Positions 38,614 to 47,553 of a DNA stretch of 64,000 nt are shown here, piece by piece. Positions within the stretch are counted from its first letter, which is position 1. Each line of letters opens with the position of its first letter. Source of the DNA: Lepidostoma basale. Taxonomy: Eukaryota > Arthropoda > Insecta > Trichoptera > Lepidostomatidae. A program made the translations under genes and the position numbers. The notes below the pieces were generated by a model, which saw only the letters and a program-made list of their open reading frames with translations, searched no databases and was not told the origin of the DNA. The stretch spans positions 1,302,001 through 1,366,000 of the forward strand of contig JAHDVF020001024.1 of NCBI GenBank assembly GCA_022606425.2, written 5' to 3'.

Positions 38614-39351
38614 ATGTGCTATTTTAAAAAAAATATTTTAATCACGATGATCATTCTTCTACCTCTATCACTTTTTGCTGATAGCACGATGGAAGAGGGT
38701 GTCGGATCGATTCGCTGGAGCGACTCGATGGCGCTGACACGATCGAAGCTAGAGAGCAGATTTGGCTCTGCCACCCAAGATGCCAGTGCAGGAACCGTGC
38801 AGAGCATCGGGCTTTTTGCCGGTGAGCCGGCCGATATATTATGCAGGTATGCTAATTTGATCGATTTAACGGCCATTCAGTTTACTCTTGATAGCAGTGG
38901 TGAGGGCAGAGAGGCCTATGTTGGCTACGACAATGCCTATGCAACACTGCAGGAGCTTTATGGTAGCCCGACAACCATCGATATTTTTACCGGTGAACGC
39001 CTTTGGAGCTTTAGTGATGGTCGATCAATTACCCTCCATACAAGCAGAAGGGAAAGCTATGAAAGCCGAAAGACTAAGGGGACACTCTCAGGGGAGGGCA
39101 GCATTAAAGGGCAAAGTAGAACGCTTGGTCGTGATGGTGGGCGTACCGAGGCCGACTATCGCCTTAACCTCAACCCATCCTACAACAGCGAGGGCCTATT
39201 ATGGGATGGAGAGCAGATGGTTAAAATAATCGTTGTTAAAACAGTTGTCTCCTTTAACCGCCCTCTTGTCATGACACCGAGCACTAGCGATGATGTTAAG
39301 CAGATTGAACAGCTTACGACACCTATAAGCCCCACAGCCCCTCGCCCCTAG
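38614..39351 (+). CDS. Exported protein of unknown function
   Basis: 245 residues from ATG 38614 (GGAG just before; an ATG 45 bases upstream would spoil the signal peptide). Signal peptide MCYFKKNILITMIILLPLSL then FADST. The mature part has a compact domain (SIRWSDSMALTRSKLESRFG, then YATLQELYGSPTTI) and a Ser/Thr/Pro-rich C-terminus. It overlaps the 3' end of hrpA on the other strand by 4 bases. No family recognised. Confidence 0.75.
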   Translation: MCYFKKNILITMIILLPLSLFADSTMEEGVGSIRWSDSMALTRSKLESRFGSATQDASAGTVQSIGLFAGEPADILCRYANLIDLTAIQFTLDSSGEGREAYVGYDNAYATLQELYGSPTTIDIFTGERLWSFSDGRSITLHTSRRESYESRKTKGTLSGEGSIKGQSRTLGRDGGRTEADYRLNLNPSYNSEGLLWDGEQMVKIIVVKTVVSFNRPLVMTPSTSDDVKQIEQLTTPISPTAPRP

Positions 39352-42300
39352 GTAATTAATGCGGTAATAGCCGAGGAGCTTACTTTAATAGCCCCCTTTA
39401 GCTCGGGGGTAAGGTTTTTGGTTTGAAGCTCCTTGAACAGGTAGCAGGCTTCGTTGTAGTTTTTTTGTTGATGATAGGTGGCTATTTGTGATTTAAAGGT
39501 TGAGAGTTCTAATGATAGCAGCCGATGTTCGGTTGCTTTTTTATCCTCTTTCGCAGGATCGACGGCTAGGCGTTCGCTATGGATAATCAGGCTTTTCATG
39601 TAGCGTCCTAGCTGCAACACCATGGCTGATGGGTAGCTGTAGTGCTCATCAAAGGTAACAAGTTGGTCAGCCTCATGGCGTAGAGCATCCCATCTCTTTT
39701 GCAGGTGACGATGTTTTTGGCTAAAATTGGCTAGTAGCCTTCGTAGCTCATCATAGTACTTTAAGGCCAGCTTGGTGGCTAATGCCTCTTGCTCAGCTAC
39801 CTGCCATAGCTGCTGGGTAAATGATGGGCCGATCTCCGCCCATTGCTCCTCTTGATACCATTCAAGCTCTAAATGGCGCTTTAAAAAGGCATTAAACCAG
39901 TCACGATCAAAGGATCGGTTGCCGCCTAGGTAGTTTAAAGCAATGAGATCTTTAGGCGATTCAACTGCTTTTTTAATGGCGGTAAGCTCACTTTTCATTA
40001 TTTTTTGTATCAGCAGTGCCACCCCTAGGGGGTGGGTAAGCTCGGCTTCATTAATGGTGTTGTAAAGCTTAAGATCTACCCTGCCATCCGATGGTGTTAG
40101 GGCGGGGTAGGCCCGGCCAACTATTTTTCCCTGCTGATCGGTGAGTTCAATGACTTGATCGATTGAGGCAGAGGGAAACTGCTTAAGATCACTCTGCTCC
40201 CAATGGATGCTTTGCTGCTGGAGGTGTTGCTTACTAATAGCCTCAACTTTAATCCTATTGAGATCGCTCACTTGGCGGGTAGCAATAGCAATCGAGCCAT
40301 CACTGGCCTTAACCGCATAGCGCATACGCAGGTGGGGAGCTATTCTCTCTTCCGCTGCTTGCCACGCATGACGGCTAATGAGTTGGTGGTAATGCTCTTT
40401 AATGTAGCATTCTAGCGCCGTAAAGAGGCTACCCTCTACCTTAATATTACTTGCAATCTCTATGCATGTCGTTATGGTAGGGTGCATCTTGACGCGTTCA
40501 TCACGTGGGAGGGCCTTGGCCATGGCTAACAGCTTGTCGTAGAAGAAGGCAGGAGGACCCCACTCAAGTGATGTTGTCTTAAGATGACGTGCCTCTTCGG
40601 GCGATAAAATGAGGCTATATCCATCATCATCATGGCCTGGGTTAAAGCTATAGCTTAAGGGGATTGCCTTGTTGTTAACCACCAGATGGTCGGGATAGTG
40701 CTCGATCGTGTAGTCTCCTTGAGCCTTGATCAGGTCAGACTCCTTAACTAAAAGATGATGAGAGCCATGATTCTTAATATGCTCTTGTAAATCAACAAAG
40801 CCTGCCACATTAGTTAATTGTTGCTGGTAAAAGCTGAAGAGGGCATCAGTACCTAAGAAAAGATCGCGCCTTCTTAGTTTATCCTCTAGCGTCAATAGCT
40901 TCTGGCATAGGGCAATGTTACTCTTTAAAAAGGTAAAGCGCTCTTGCAGCGCCTCATCAACCTCATCGGCTAAGAGAATTTCCTTAATAAAGAGGTCGCG
41001 AGCAGCCTCTTTGTCATACTTTTTGTAAGAAACGGTCTGTCCTTCAGAGATTAAAATTCCATAGAGAAAGGCCTTTTCATAGCAGAGCACCTCACCCTTC
41101 TTGGCGCTCCAATGGGGGCGATCGGGGCGATAGTTAATCAGTTTTTTAGCTAAGCTCAAGAGCCAATCGAGTTGGCAGGCTGCATTATAGCGGCCATAAA
41201 GTTTACTGGTTTTAAGCATCATAGCACTAAAAATGATGGGCCACTCGCCATTCCATAGGCTGCTTGCAGGAAATATTGATGCCTCTTTGCCCCCCGCCAT
41301 CTGATAGATATTATTTTTATGGCGAGGCTTAGCATCTTTTTTTTGACTGTAGGTCATTATTTTCAGTAGAGCAAATTGGTTAAGATAGCCACTAAGGAGT
41401 GCCTTATGCAGAGCCGTATAGCCCTCACCAAAGCCTTTTAAGGGGTCGGCCGAGCAATCTTTTGTCGCTATCGATGAGGCTTTAAAGCCTTTTTCCTTAA
41501 GCAGCGTCGTGAGTTGGCTTTGTAATGAAAACCATTCGCGGGTACGGTTGTAGTTGATAAAATTTTCTTTACAAAAACGCCTTAGGCTACCTGCTGACTG
41601 GCTACTAGCCCCCTTAGCCTTTTGATGCAGATTAACATAAAAAAGAAAATCACTGGCACTGTTGCTAAAGGCTTTATGCTTGGCATCGGCTATGGCGGCC
41701 TTGTCGGATGGCCGCTCTCGGATATCTTGCATCGATAGGGCAGAGCAGACAACAATGGCTTCATCTAAGGCACCCTCCTCATTAGCCTCGATAATGATGC
41801 GGCTTAGCCTAGGGTCGATGGGTAGAGAGGCCATGAGTCGGCCTTGGGCCGTTAGCTTGCGGTGCTCCTTTTTTATGCCGGTAATCGCCCCTAGCTCATA
41901 GAGGGCCTTAAAGGCTTCACTAAAAAATTTATCGGCCGGTCGGTCAATAAAGGGAAAGTGCTCAATCTCTTGAATATTAAGGCTTAACATGCGTAAAATA
42001 GATTCTGCTAGGTTAGAGCGTTGAATTTCTGGTAAGGTAAAGAGGCTACGGCTTTGAAAATCATCTTCACTATAAAGTCTGTAGCAAACTCCATCACTTA
42101 GCCTACCACAGCGTCCTTTACGCTGGTTAGCACTGGCCTGACTAATGGCCACAACGGGCAGGCTTTGAATCCGTGTGCTGCTATTGTATTGACTAAGGCG
42201 GGCAAGCCCCGAATCAATGACGTAGCTGATGCCTGGAATGGTTAGGGTTGTCTCTGCAATGTTGGTGCTGACAATAATTTTTCGGCCATTAAAGGGCTCA

Positions 42301-43352
42301 AAAATTTTACGTTGCTCACCGGCACTGAGGCGTGCAAAGAGGGGGAGTGCTAGGAGAGCCTGCTTACTTTTAAGGGTAGCGATTGCCTCTATAAGATTAT
42401 TGATCTCCTCCTCTGTGGCCATAAAAACTAAGATGTCGCCTTGGTAGCTGCTGGATAATATTTCGTTAATGACCGAGAGAGCCATGGCCGTCAGGTCATA
42501 ATCTTCGCCTGGCAGGGGGGGGCGGTAGCGTAGCTCAACAGGAAACATGCGCCCTTGTGCTGTTATAATGGGGCAGTCATTAAAGGCATGGCTAAATTTT
42601 TCAGTATCCAGTGTGGCACTACTAATAATAATTTTAAGGCCGGGACGCCTCCTTACTAGGCCCCGAAGGAGGCCTAAGAGAAGGTCGATGTTGAGGCTTC
42701 GTTCGTGAGCCTCATCAACAATAATGGTATCATACTCAAGGAGTAAGGGGTCGCCCTGTAGCTCGGCTAGTAGGAGGCCATCGGTCATCACCCTGATAAA
42801 GCTGTTGGGGCTGCTTTGGTCATCAAAACGGATACGGTAGCCAATATTTTTACCTAGAGGCTCCTTTAGCTCCTCAGCAATGCGTTTGGCAATGCTCATT
42901 GCCCCGATACGACGGGGCTGAACCATCGCAATCTTGCCTTTAAAGCCACATCCTGCTTCAAGACAAAATTTGGGTAGCTGGGTGCTTTTACCACTGCCTG
43001 TATCGGCTGCAACAACAATAACGCTGTGTGATTTTAGGGCCTCAATGATTGCATCCCTTACCTCTAGAATGGGCAGATCGGGAGGGTAGATTAGGCCAGG
43101 ACGGCTATTCCAGTGCTCTAGGTGCTGTTCAGCACGTTGTTCAATCTCCGTTTTTAACTGCTGGAGGGCGGGAACGTTGCTCTGCTTTTTTATAATACGA
43201 GATTTTAAAAAATGTTCATCACGGCTATTGGTCGCCTCAGAGCACTGCCATAGCTCCCTCTGGAGGGGGGTAGTAGGATTAAAGTTTTTCATCAGTAGCC
43301 ATAATTGTAGCAAGATATCTTTAAAAAAACTAGACGCAATGGATAATCTCAT
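39348..43352 (-). CDS. hrpA: ATP-dependent RNA helicase HrpA (DEAH)
   Basis: 1,334 residues. Walker A ADTGSGKSTQLPKF (residues 116-129), DEAH box IIVDEAHERSLNIDLLL, motif III SSATL, and motif VI QRKGRCGRLSDGVCYRLYS, then the HA2/OB regions and the long C-terminal HrpA extension. In other bacteria HrpA rescues collided ribosomes and processes mRNA; in Borrelia it affects gene expression and infectivity. ATG 43352 has no ribosome binding site and lies next to TATTAT; ATG 43292 is an alternative start. A run of eight C in the coding strand lies at 42515-42522. Confidence 0.95.
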   Translation of the reverse strand: MRLSIASSFFKDILLQLWLLMKNFNPTTPLQRELWQCSEATNSRDEHFLKSRIIKKQSNVPALQQLKTEIEQRAEQHLEHWNSRPGLIYPPDLPILEVRDAIIEALKSHSVIVVAADTGSGKSTQLPKFCLEAGCGFKGKIAMVQPRRIGAMSIAKRIAEELKEPLGKNIGYRIRFDDQSSPNSFIRVMTDGLLLAELQGDPLLLEYDTIIVDEAHERSLNIDLLLGLLRGLVRRRPGLKIIISSATLDTEKFSHAFNDCPIITAQGRMFPVELRYRPPLPGEDYDLTAMALSVINEILSSSYQGDILVFMATEEEINNLIEAIATLKSKQALLALPLFARLSAGEQRKIFEPFNGRKIIVSTNIAETTLTIPGISYVIDSGLARLSQYNSSTRIQSLPVVAISQASANQRKGRCGRLSDGVCYRLYSEDDFQSRSLFTLPEIQRSNLAESILRMLSLNIQEIEHFPFIDRPADKFFSEAFKALYELGAITGIKKEHRKLTAQGRLMASLPIDPRLSRIIIEANEEGALDEAIVVCSALSMQDIRERPSDKAAIADAKHKAFSNSASDFLFYVNLHQKAKGASSQSAGSLRRFCKENFINYNRTREWFSLQSQLTTLLKEKGFKASSIATKDCSADPLKGFGEGYTALHKALLSGYLNQFALLKIMTYSQKKDAKPRHKNNIYQMAGGKEASIFPASSLWNGEWPIIFSAMMLKTSKLYGRYNAACQLDWLLSLAKKLINYRPDRPHWSAKKGEVLCYEKAFLYGILISEGQTVSYKKYDKEAARDLFIKEILLADEVDEALQERFTFLKSNIALCQKLLTLEDKLRRRDLFLGTDALFSFYQQQLTNVAGFVDLQEHIKNHGSHHLLVKESDLIKAQGDYTIEHYPDHLVVNNKAIPLSYSFNPGHDDDGYSLILSPEEARHLKTTSLEWGPPAFFYDKLLAMAKALPRDERVKMHPTITTCIEIASNIKVEGSLFTALECYIKEHYHQLISRHAWQAAEERIAPHLRMRYAVKASDGSIAIATRQVSDLNRIKVEAISKQHLQQQSIHWEQSDLKQFPSASIDQVIELTDQQGKIVGRAYPALTPSDGRVDLKLYNTINEAELTHPLGVALLIQKIMKSELTAIKKAVESPKDLIALNYLGGNRSFDRDWFNAFLKRHLELEWYQEEQWAEIGPSFTQQLWQVAEQEALATKLALKYYDELRRLLANFSQKHRHLQKRWDALRHEADQLVTFDEHYSYPSAMVLQLGRYMKSLIIHSERLAVDPAKEDKKATEHRLLSLELSTFKSQIATYHQQKNYNEACYLFKELQTKNLTPELKGAIKVSSSAITALIT

Positions 43353-43429
43353 CTATAATATAAAAAACAACAATAGTAATGCTATCCGATTGTTTTATTA
43401 AAACCAATAACTCAGGAGGATAAAGTCTG

Positions 43430-44830
43430 ATGAAAAGTATTGATCTCTTTAAAGAAATAACTCAAATAGCTAGGCCCAGTAAGCATGAAGAAAAAATAGG
43501 TGCCTTTTTAATCGATAGAGCCACAAGTTTTGGCTGGAGCAGTAAAAAGGATGCGATTGGCAACATTGTCATCACCGTACCCGGAGCGGGTAATGGCATT
43601 AACAAAGAGATGCTAGTATTACAGGGTCATATGGACATGGTTTGCGAGAAAGATCCTGATATTGAGTTTGACTTTATGAGCCAAGGACTGAACCTTTATG
43701 AGGAAGATGGCTTTTTAAAGGCACGAGGAACAACCCTTGGTGCCGATAACGGTGCTGGTGTCGCCCTCTCCTTCTACTGCGGAACCTTAGAGAATCATCC
43801 TCCGCTAGAGATCCTCTTAACCACCGACGAAGAGACGGGCATGGGTGGAGCAAGCGGTATGCAAAAAGGCTTTTTTACTGGTAAGCGCCTTATTAATATG
43901 GATAGCCATATAGAGGGTGAATTTACCGTCGGCTGTGCTGGAGGAGGACAGTCTGACTTTAGGCTTGAGATGGAGCTTGATGCAAGCTATCCCCTTGACT
44001 ATGCCTTAGAGTTTGAGGTTAGTGGGCTACTGGGTGGCCACAGCGGGGTTGATATCCATGAAAAACGTGCCAATGCTAATGTTCTTTTGGCTCATCAGCT
44101 TAAAGCCTGGCTCGATAGCAGGCTCAACTTTAGAGTCAGTACGATTAGCGGAGGCTCTGCACATAATGCTATTGCACGCTCTGCAAGGGCTACCGTCTGC
44201 TTTGAAAGTCAGGCCGACCTTGCTAAGGCTCAAGAGATTATTCTTAATGAAAGTGATCTTTATCCTCTTGAAAACTATACAAAAAACTGTGTTAAAGTTA
44301 CAGCAAGCAGTGCAACAACTGATGCCTTCACCAAGAGGCTGATTAACTTTTTAAACAGTTTGTATCATGGTGTTATTGCTTTTAGTACGGTATATGAGGG
44401 TCACGTTGAGACTTCTGCTAATGTTGCAAGCATTAAAACAACCGCTACTCATGTTGAAATTTGCTATAGCTACCGTAGCTTTATTGATGACATCATTGTA
44501 GCCAAGCAGCAGGAGCTTAAGGATTTGGCTAAAAAGCATCAAGTTACAGTGGTTAATGATGAGCCCTATCCGGCTTGGCCACCATCAAAAGAGAATCCAC
44601 TGCTTGATACACTCATGGCTGTTTTCAAGGAGCAGACGGGTAGAGAGGCTTATGCGGCACCGGTTCATGCAGGATTGGAGTGTGGCTATATGGAGAAGCT
44701 TTGCCCTGGGATGAAGGCTGTCAGCATGGGACCGGTTATTTTTGATCTGCATGCCCCAACGGAACGTCTTGAAATTGACAGCATGAGACGTACCGAGGAG
44801 CTGTTAAAGGTACTGATGGAGCGGCTATAG
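43430..44830 (+). CDS. pepD: Aminoacyl-histidine dipeptidase (Xaa-His dipeptidase, M20)
   Basis: 466 residues. Metal and catalytic motifs: LQGHMDMVCEKDPDI (His, Asp), GTTLGADNGAGVA (Asp), TTDEETGMGGASGM (Glu-Glu) and the C-terminal His. The dimerisation domain with LLGGHSGVDIHEKRANAN is intact. Hydrolyses dipeptides such as carnosine; cytosolic peptide salvage. CAGGAGG is the ribosome binding site, about 9 bases before the ATG. Confidence 0.95.
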   Translation: MKSIDLFKEITQIARPSKHEEKIGAFLIDRATSFGWSSKKDAIGNIVITVPGAGNGINKEMLVLQGHMDMVCEKDPDIEFDFMSQGLNLYEEDGFLKARGTTLGADNGAGVALSFYCGTLENHPPLEILLTTDEETGMGGASGMQKGFFTGKRLINMDSHIEGEFTVGCAGGGQSDFRLEMELDASYPLDYALEFEVSGLLGGHSGVDIHEKRANANVLLAHQLKAWLDSRLNFRVSTISGGSAHNAIARSARATVCFESQADLAKAQEIILNESDLYPLENYTKNCVKVTASSATTDAFTKRLINFLNSLYHGVIAFSTVYEGHVETSANVASIKTTATHVEICYSYRSFIDDIIVAKQQELKDLAKKHQVTVVNDEPYPAWPPSKENPLLDTLMAVFKEQTGREAYAAPVHAGLECGYMEKLCPGMKAVSMGPVIFDLHAPTERLEIDSMRRTEELLKVLMERL

Positions 44831-44837
44831 TTGTTAC

Positions 44838-44871
44838 TAAGGAGAGCTTTTACGAGCTCTCTCTCCTTCTA
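44838..44871 (+). terminator. Hairpin after pepD
   Basis: GAGAGCT/AGCTCTC stem with loop TTTACG, extended outwards by AAGGA/TCCTT with a shift. Followed by TCTATCTT rather than a clean T run, so a moderate terminator. Confidence 0.6.
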
Positions 44872-44916
44872 TCTTAAGTGGGGGGTAACGATATAGGTCG
44901 ATAGGGATTTAGTTGA

Positions 44917-45228
44917 ATGGGCAACGTGCCAATCTTTTTTTGTGAAAACTGTGGAGCCGTTGTTAAGGAGAGCGATGATCGGTGCCCTGGCTGTGGTAAA
45001 GGTTTTGCTGGCGTTAAGTGCCCCCGATGTAGGCACCAAGGTACAACGGCCGATTTTGCTAATGGGTGTCCTAAGTGTCACTACAAGATTGATGATAAAG
45101 AGCGCTCAAAAGAGGTAAAGGCTGCATCCTCTGTTAGTAAGGTCGCCATTATTACTTTTCCTGTTACAGCTCTTATTTTTACCTTAGCTATTATTTTTAT
45201 GGTTATATTGTACAGTTATGCCACATAA
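44917..45228 (+). CDS. Small zinc-ribbon membrane protein
   Basis: 103 residues. Two zinc ribbons in tandem (FCENCGAVVKESDDRCPGCG at residues 7-27, CPRCRHQG and CPKCHYKID at about 35-60), followed by one membrane helix near the C-terminus (VAIITFPVTALIFTLAIIFM). Ribbon plus helix suggests a cytosolic zinc-binding head anchored in the membrane. No strong ribosome binding site. Function unknown. Confidence 0.75.
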   Translation: MGNVPIFFCENCGAVVKESDDRCPGCGKGFAGVKCPRCRHQGTTADFANGCPKCHYKIDDKERSKEVKAASSVSKVAIITFPVTALIFTLAIIFMVILYSYAT

Positions 45229-45247
45229 AATAATATGGAGTAGTATG

Positions 45248-46009
45248 ATGAATTATAGTAGTTTAAAAAACAGAGCTTATGAAGCTAATACAACGACGAA
45301 GAGTAGATATAGGTCGATTTGTTCTTTTAGCCATGTCACAGTTTTTGATCGCTCTAACGGCCTATTTGCCATACAGCCTAATAACGGTGCTATCGATATG
45401 TTGCGTGCACGCGATATGGTGATTATGAATCTTGAGGGTCATATTATCGAAGGTGAAAATCCTTCTGATGATGCACTTGCCCATGCGATGCTCTACAGGG
45501 AGATTCCTGGCATCAATGCTATTGCGTTAAGTCATGCTCCCTACACCACCGGTTGGGCTCAGGCTAAACGATCGATCCCTATTTATGGTATTGGCCATTC
45601 GATGCATATGCCGTGCGATGTACCTGTTACCGAACCTTTTGATCGGCACAATCTTAGTGAGAATTATTATAAAGCCGTCGCCCAAGCCATTATCAAACTT
45701 TTTTTGCCCAGTGAAGTTATTATCAGTGGGATGAGTTTGGGTAACGTTGTTAGCGAAAGTGCCTACATCAAGACCGAGAGTGCCCTTAAACCTTTAGAGG
45801 TAGCAATGGTTTTAGTTGCAGGAGATGGAGCCTACTCATGGGGTGCCACCGCTAGTGATGCGGTACGGCATAGCGCACTCCTTGAGGATATTGCCAAGAG
45901 GGCATTTATTACCGAGAAGCTGAACCCCAAGGTAGGGCGGTTGGATGACGAGATTATCGAAAAACAGTTTAAAAGTAGGCACAAGGGTAGTAACTATTTT
46001 GTATCCTAA
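45248..46009 (+). CDS. Class II aldolase/AraD-fold protein, metal site degraded
   Basis: 253 residues from ATG 45248 (GGAG 7 bases before). The fold is that of ribulose-5-phosphate 4-epimerase/aldolases: SHVTVFDRSNGLFAIQPNNG, the middle SHAPYTTGWAQAKRSIPIYG and DGAYSWGATASDAVRHSALL. In the family the middle motif is H-x-H and the late one is H-x-H-G; here they read ALSH and AGDG, so only one of the usual zinc histidines is left. The protein may be non-catalytic or use another chemistry. Neighbours give no pathway. Confidence 0.8.
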   Translation: MNYSSLKNRAYEANTTTKSRYRSICSFSHVTVFDRSNGLFAIQPNNGAIDMLRARDMVIMNLEGHIIEGENPSDDALAHAMLYREIPGINAIALSHAPYTTGWAQAKRSIPIYGIGHSMHMPCDVPVTEPFDRHNLSENYYKAVAQAIIKLFLPSEVIISGMSLGNVVSESAYIKTESALKPLEVAMVLVAGDGAYSWGATASDAVRHSALLEDIAKRAFITEKLNPKVGRLDDEIIEKQFKSRHKGSNYFVS

Positions 46010-46012
46010 GTT

Positions 46013-46048
46013 TTAAATCGCTAGGAGATCGAGCCCCTAGCGATTTAA
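46013..46048. terminator. Hairpin between convergent genes
   Basis: 13-bp stem TTAAATCGCTAGG/CCTAGCGATTTAA (46013-46025 with 46036-46048). It lies between the aldolase-like gene and the first of the four lipoprotein genes and can serve both strands, although T runs are short. Confidence 0.75.
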
Positions 46049-46058
46049 GGTAAATTAG

Positions 46059-46394
46059 TTATTCTACTACCTCTATACTTACTCTAGCACTATTTTTACC
46101 ATCGGGGCTATAGATGTCAATAATCACACTACCTTTGCTTGCTGCTAGTAGTTCAATAGTCTTGTCAAGCGGGTTGTAAAAAGCCAGAATTGAGTTCTGT
46201 CCCTCTACAACTTTAACGTTGAGGGGAACCTGGCCTATACCAGGCAACTCAAACCCAACTGCGTCGAGATAGATCGTCTGACCTATACCCACTTTCATCG
46301 TCTTCTGATAAGGTTCACGAATGCTTATCGATTGGCTCTCTGGTTGTTTACAGCTGGCAAGCACGACAGCTGCTAGCAACAGTGTTAATAACAT
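46059..46394 (-). CDS. Single-domain Ig-like lipoprotein 1
   Basis: 111 residues from ATG 46394: lipobox VLASC, then one Ig-like domain of about 85 residues (VGIGQTIYLDAVGF; IYSPDGKNSARVSIEVVE). The better start signal points to ATG 46402 (GAGG 9 bases before), which reads MKK but runs out of frame because the A run has six A; with seven it would join this frame as MKKMLLTLLL, like its paralogues. ATG 46394 itself has no ribosome binding site at the right distance. Expression may therefore be low or switchable. Confidence 0.75.
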   Translation of the reverse strand: MLLTLLLAAVVLASCKQPESQSISIREPYQKTMKVGIGQTIYLDAVGFELPGIGQVPLNVKVVEGQNSILAFYNPLDKTIELLAASKGSVIIDIYSPDGKNSARVSIEVVE

Positions 46395-46493
46395 TTTTTC
46401 ATTTTAAATTTCCTCTAAATAGTAATGGATATTAATTTAGTATTTTTAGTTTAAATTTACAAAAGTTCATCTATTTTGAATAGTATACAAAAT

Positions 46494-46510
46494 AGCCCCA
46501 CCAGGGGGCT
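46494..46510 (-). terminator. Terminator of lipoprotein 2
   Basis: Stem AGCCCC/GGGGCT (46494-46499 with 46505-46510), followed on the minus strand by ATTTTGT. It lies 33 bases after the stop of the gene. Confidence 0.7.
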
Positions 46511-46542
46511 TTAATACTATATTTTTCAGGCTTTATTCTCTC

Positions 46543-46866
46543 TTAGGTAACGGTGACAAACAACCGATTACTGGTGTATATATTATTTTTTAAGACGAGT
46601 GAGGCTGTTCCTGCTGTAAGGCCAGTAATAACTAGTTTACCAGAGTTTTCATTATAGCGGACAGATATGACTGCTCGGTCAGCATCAGATAGGATCGTTA
46701 CTGTATCGTCAGGGTCAAGGTAGCCTGAGGTGCTCACCACCAGCTCAATCGTCGCATTAACAGCAACCGTCGCTTGGGAGGGGATGGTTATCCCTGTACC
46801 TTCACGGGGGAGGTTACAGCCAAATAGTACAAGTGCGGTCAGTGTCGTTATAATTATTTTTCTCAT
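46543..46866 (-). CDS. Single-domain Ig-like lipoprotein 2
   Basis: 107 residues: signal TTLTALVLFGC (Cys 17), then one beta domain (VAVNATIELVVSTSGYLDPD; LVITGLTAGTASLVLKNNIY) that ends at the C-terminus. AAGGAG 8 bases before ATG 46866. It is the most diverged of the four. Probably lipid-anchored to the outer or inner membrane; function unknown. Confidence 0.8.
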   Translation of the reverse strand: MRKIIITTLTALVLFGCNLPREGTGITIPSQATVAVNATIELVVSTSGYLDPDDTVTILSDADRAVISVRYNENSGKLVITGLTAGTASLVLKNNIYTSNRLFVTVT

Positions 46867-46997
46867 GTGATGAACTCCTTCTTAAAAAGATAGCATAGAG
46901 TAATGATACATGCTAGAAACAAAAAAGTCTATAGTCAACCGTAGATCGTATGCTATTTAAGAATAAAGAGCCTGTGCCAATCATCATCATAAAAAAA

Positions 46998-47327
46998 TCA
47001 CTGAACCACGATTGCAACAGTAGCACTATCCTTACCATTGGGTGTGGTAACCGTAATCTCTGTATGGCCTACTTTTTGACCATTTACAATGAGTATTGTA
47101 CCGGCTACCCATGCAGTAGCAATAGTTGTATCATCACTAACGGCCTTTGCCCCCGTGCTAAAGCCAACGGGGATGATATTGACGATACCATCTCTGCCTA
47201 CCTCTACCGTAAGGGAGGCCAAGCTAAGGGTTACAGATTGGGTAGTATCGACGACATAGTCCAGGTTTTGTTCACAGCTGGATAGCATCAATCCACAGAG
47301 AAGTAGTAGTAATAGTTTGTTTTTCAT
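46998..47327 (-). CDS. Single-domain Ig-like lipoprotein 3
   Basis: 109 residues: lipobox LMLSSC, then VEVGRDGIVNIIPVGFSTGA and TEITVTTPNGKDSATVAIVV, one Ig-like domain. Shares the VGFSTGA and PNGK blocks with lipoprotein 4, and the leader ATTTTAAGATGAAAAAC around the start codon, so the two come from a fairly recent duplication. The ribosome binding site is weak (GAAG). A long imperfect inverted repeat lies in the upstream gap. Confidence 0.8.
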   Translation of the reverse strand: MKNKLLLLLLCGLMLSSCEQNLDYVVDTTQSVTLSLASLTVEVGRDGIVNIIPVGFSTGAKAVSDDTTIATAWVAGTILIVNGQKVGHTEITVTTPNGKDSATVAIVVQ

Positions 47328-47390
47328 CTTAAAATGCTTCTTTTAGTTTTACTAACTTAAAAGAATATTATAGATGATAAGTTACAATAT

Positions 47391-47436
47391 TACAATGATT
47401 TAAATGTAATTAATTAATTTTCATTAAATCATTGTA
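47391..47436. repeat. AT-rich inverted repeat upstream of lipoprotein 3
   Basis: TACAATGATTTAAATG pairs with CATTAAATCATTGTA across an AT-only loop of about 15 bases (one base missing in the right arm). It sits in the 226-base gap between lipoproteins 3 and 4, where a promoter and possible operator for lipoprotein 3 would be expected. Confidence 0.55.
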
Positions 47437-47509
47437 TTATAATATTTTGTTGAGTTAAATAATTAAATATGTTTTGTAAATGACAGTATTGACTCTGAGG
47501 AGAGCTAAA

Positions 47510-47545
47510 AAAGCCCCCTGATATCACTCTGAGAGGGCCCTCCTC
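47510..47545 (-). terminator. Terminator of lipoprotein 4
   Basis: On the minus strand, GGCCCTCT pairs with AGGGGGCT across a 12-base loop, followed by TTTTTTAGC. Nine bases after the stop of the gene. Confidence 0.75.
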
Positions 47546-47553
47546 CTCTTGCT

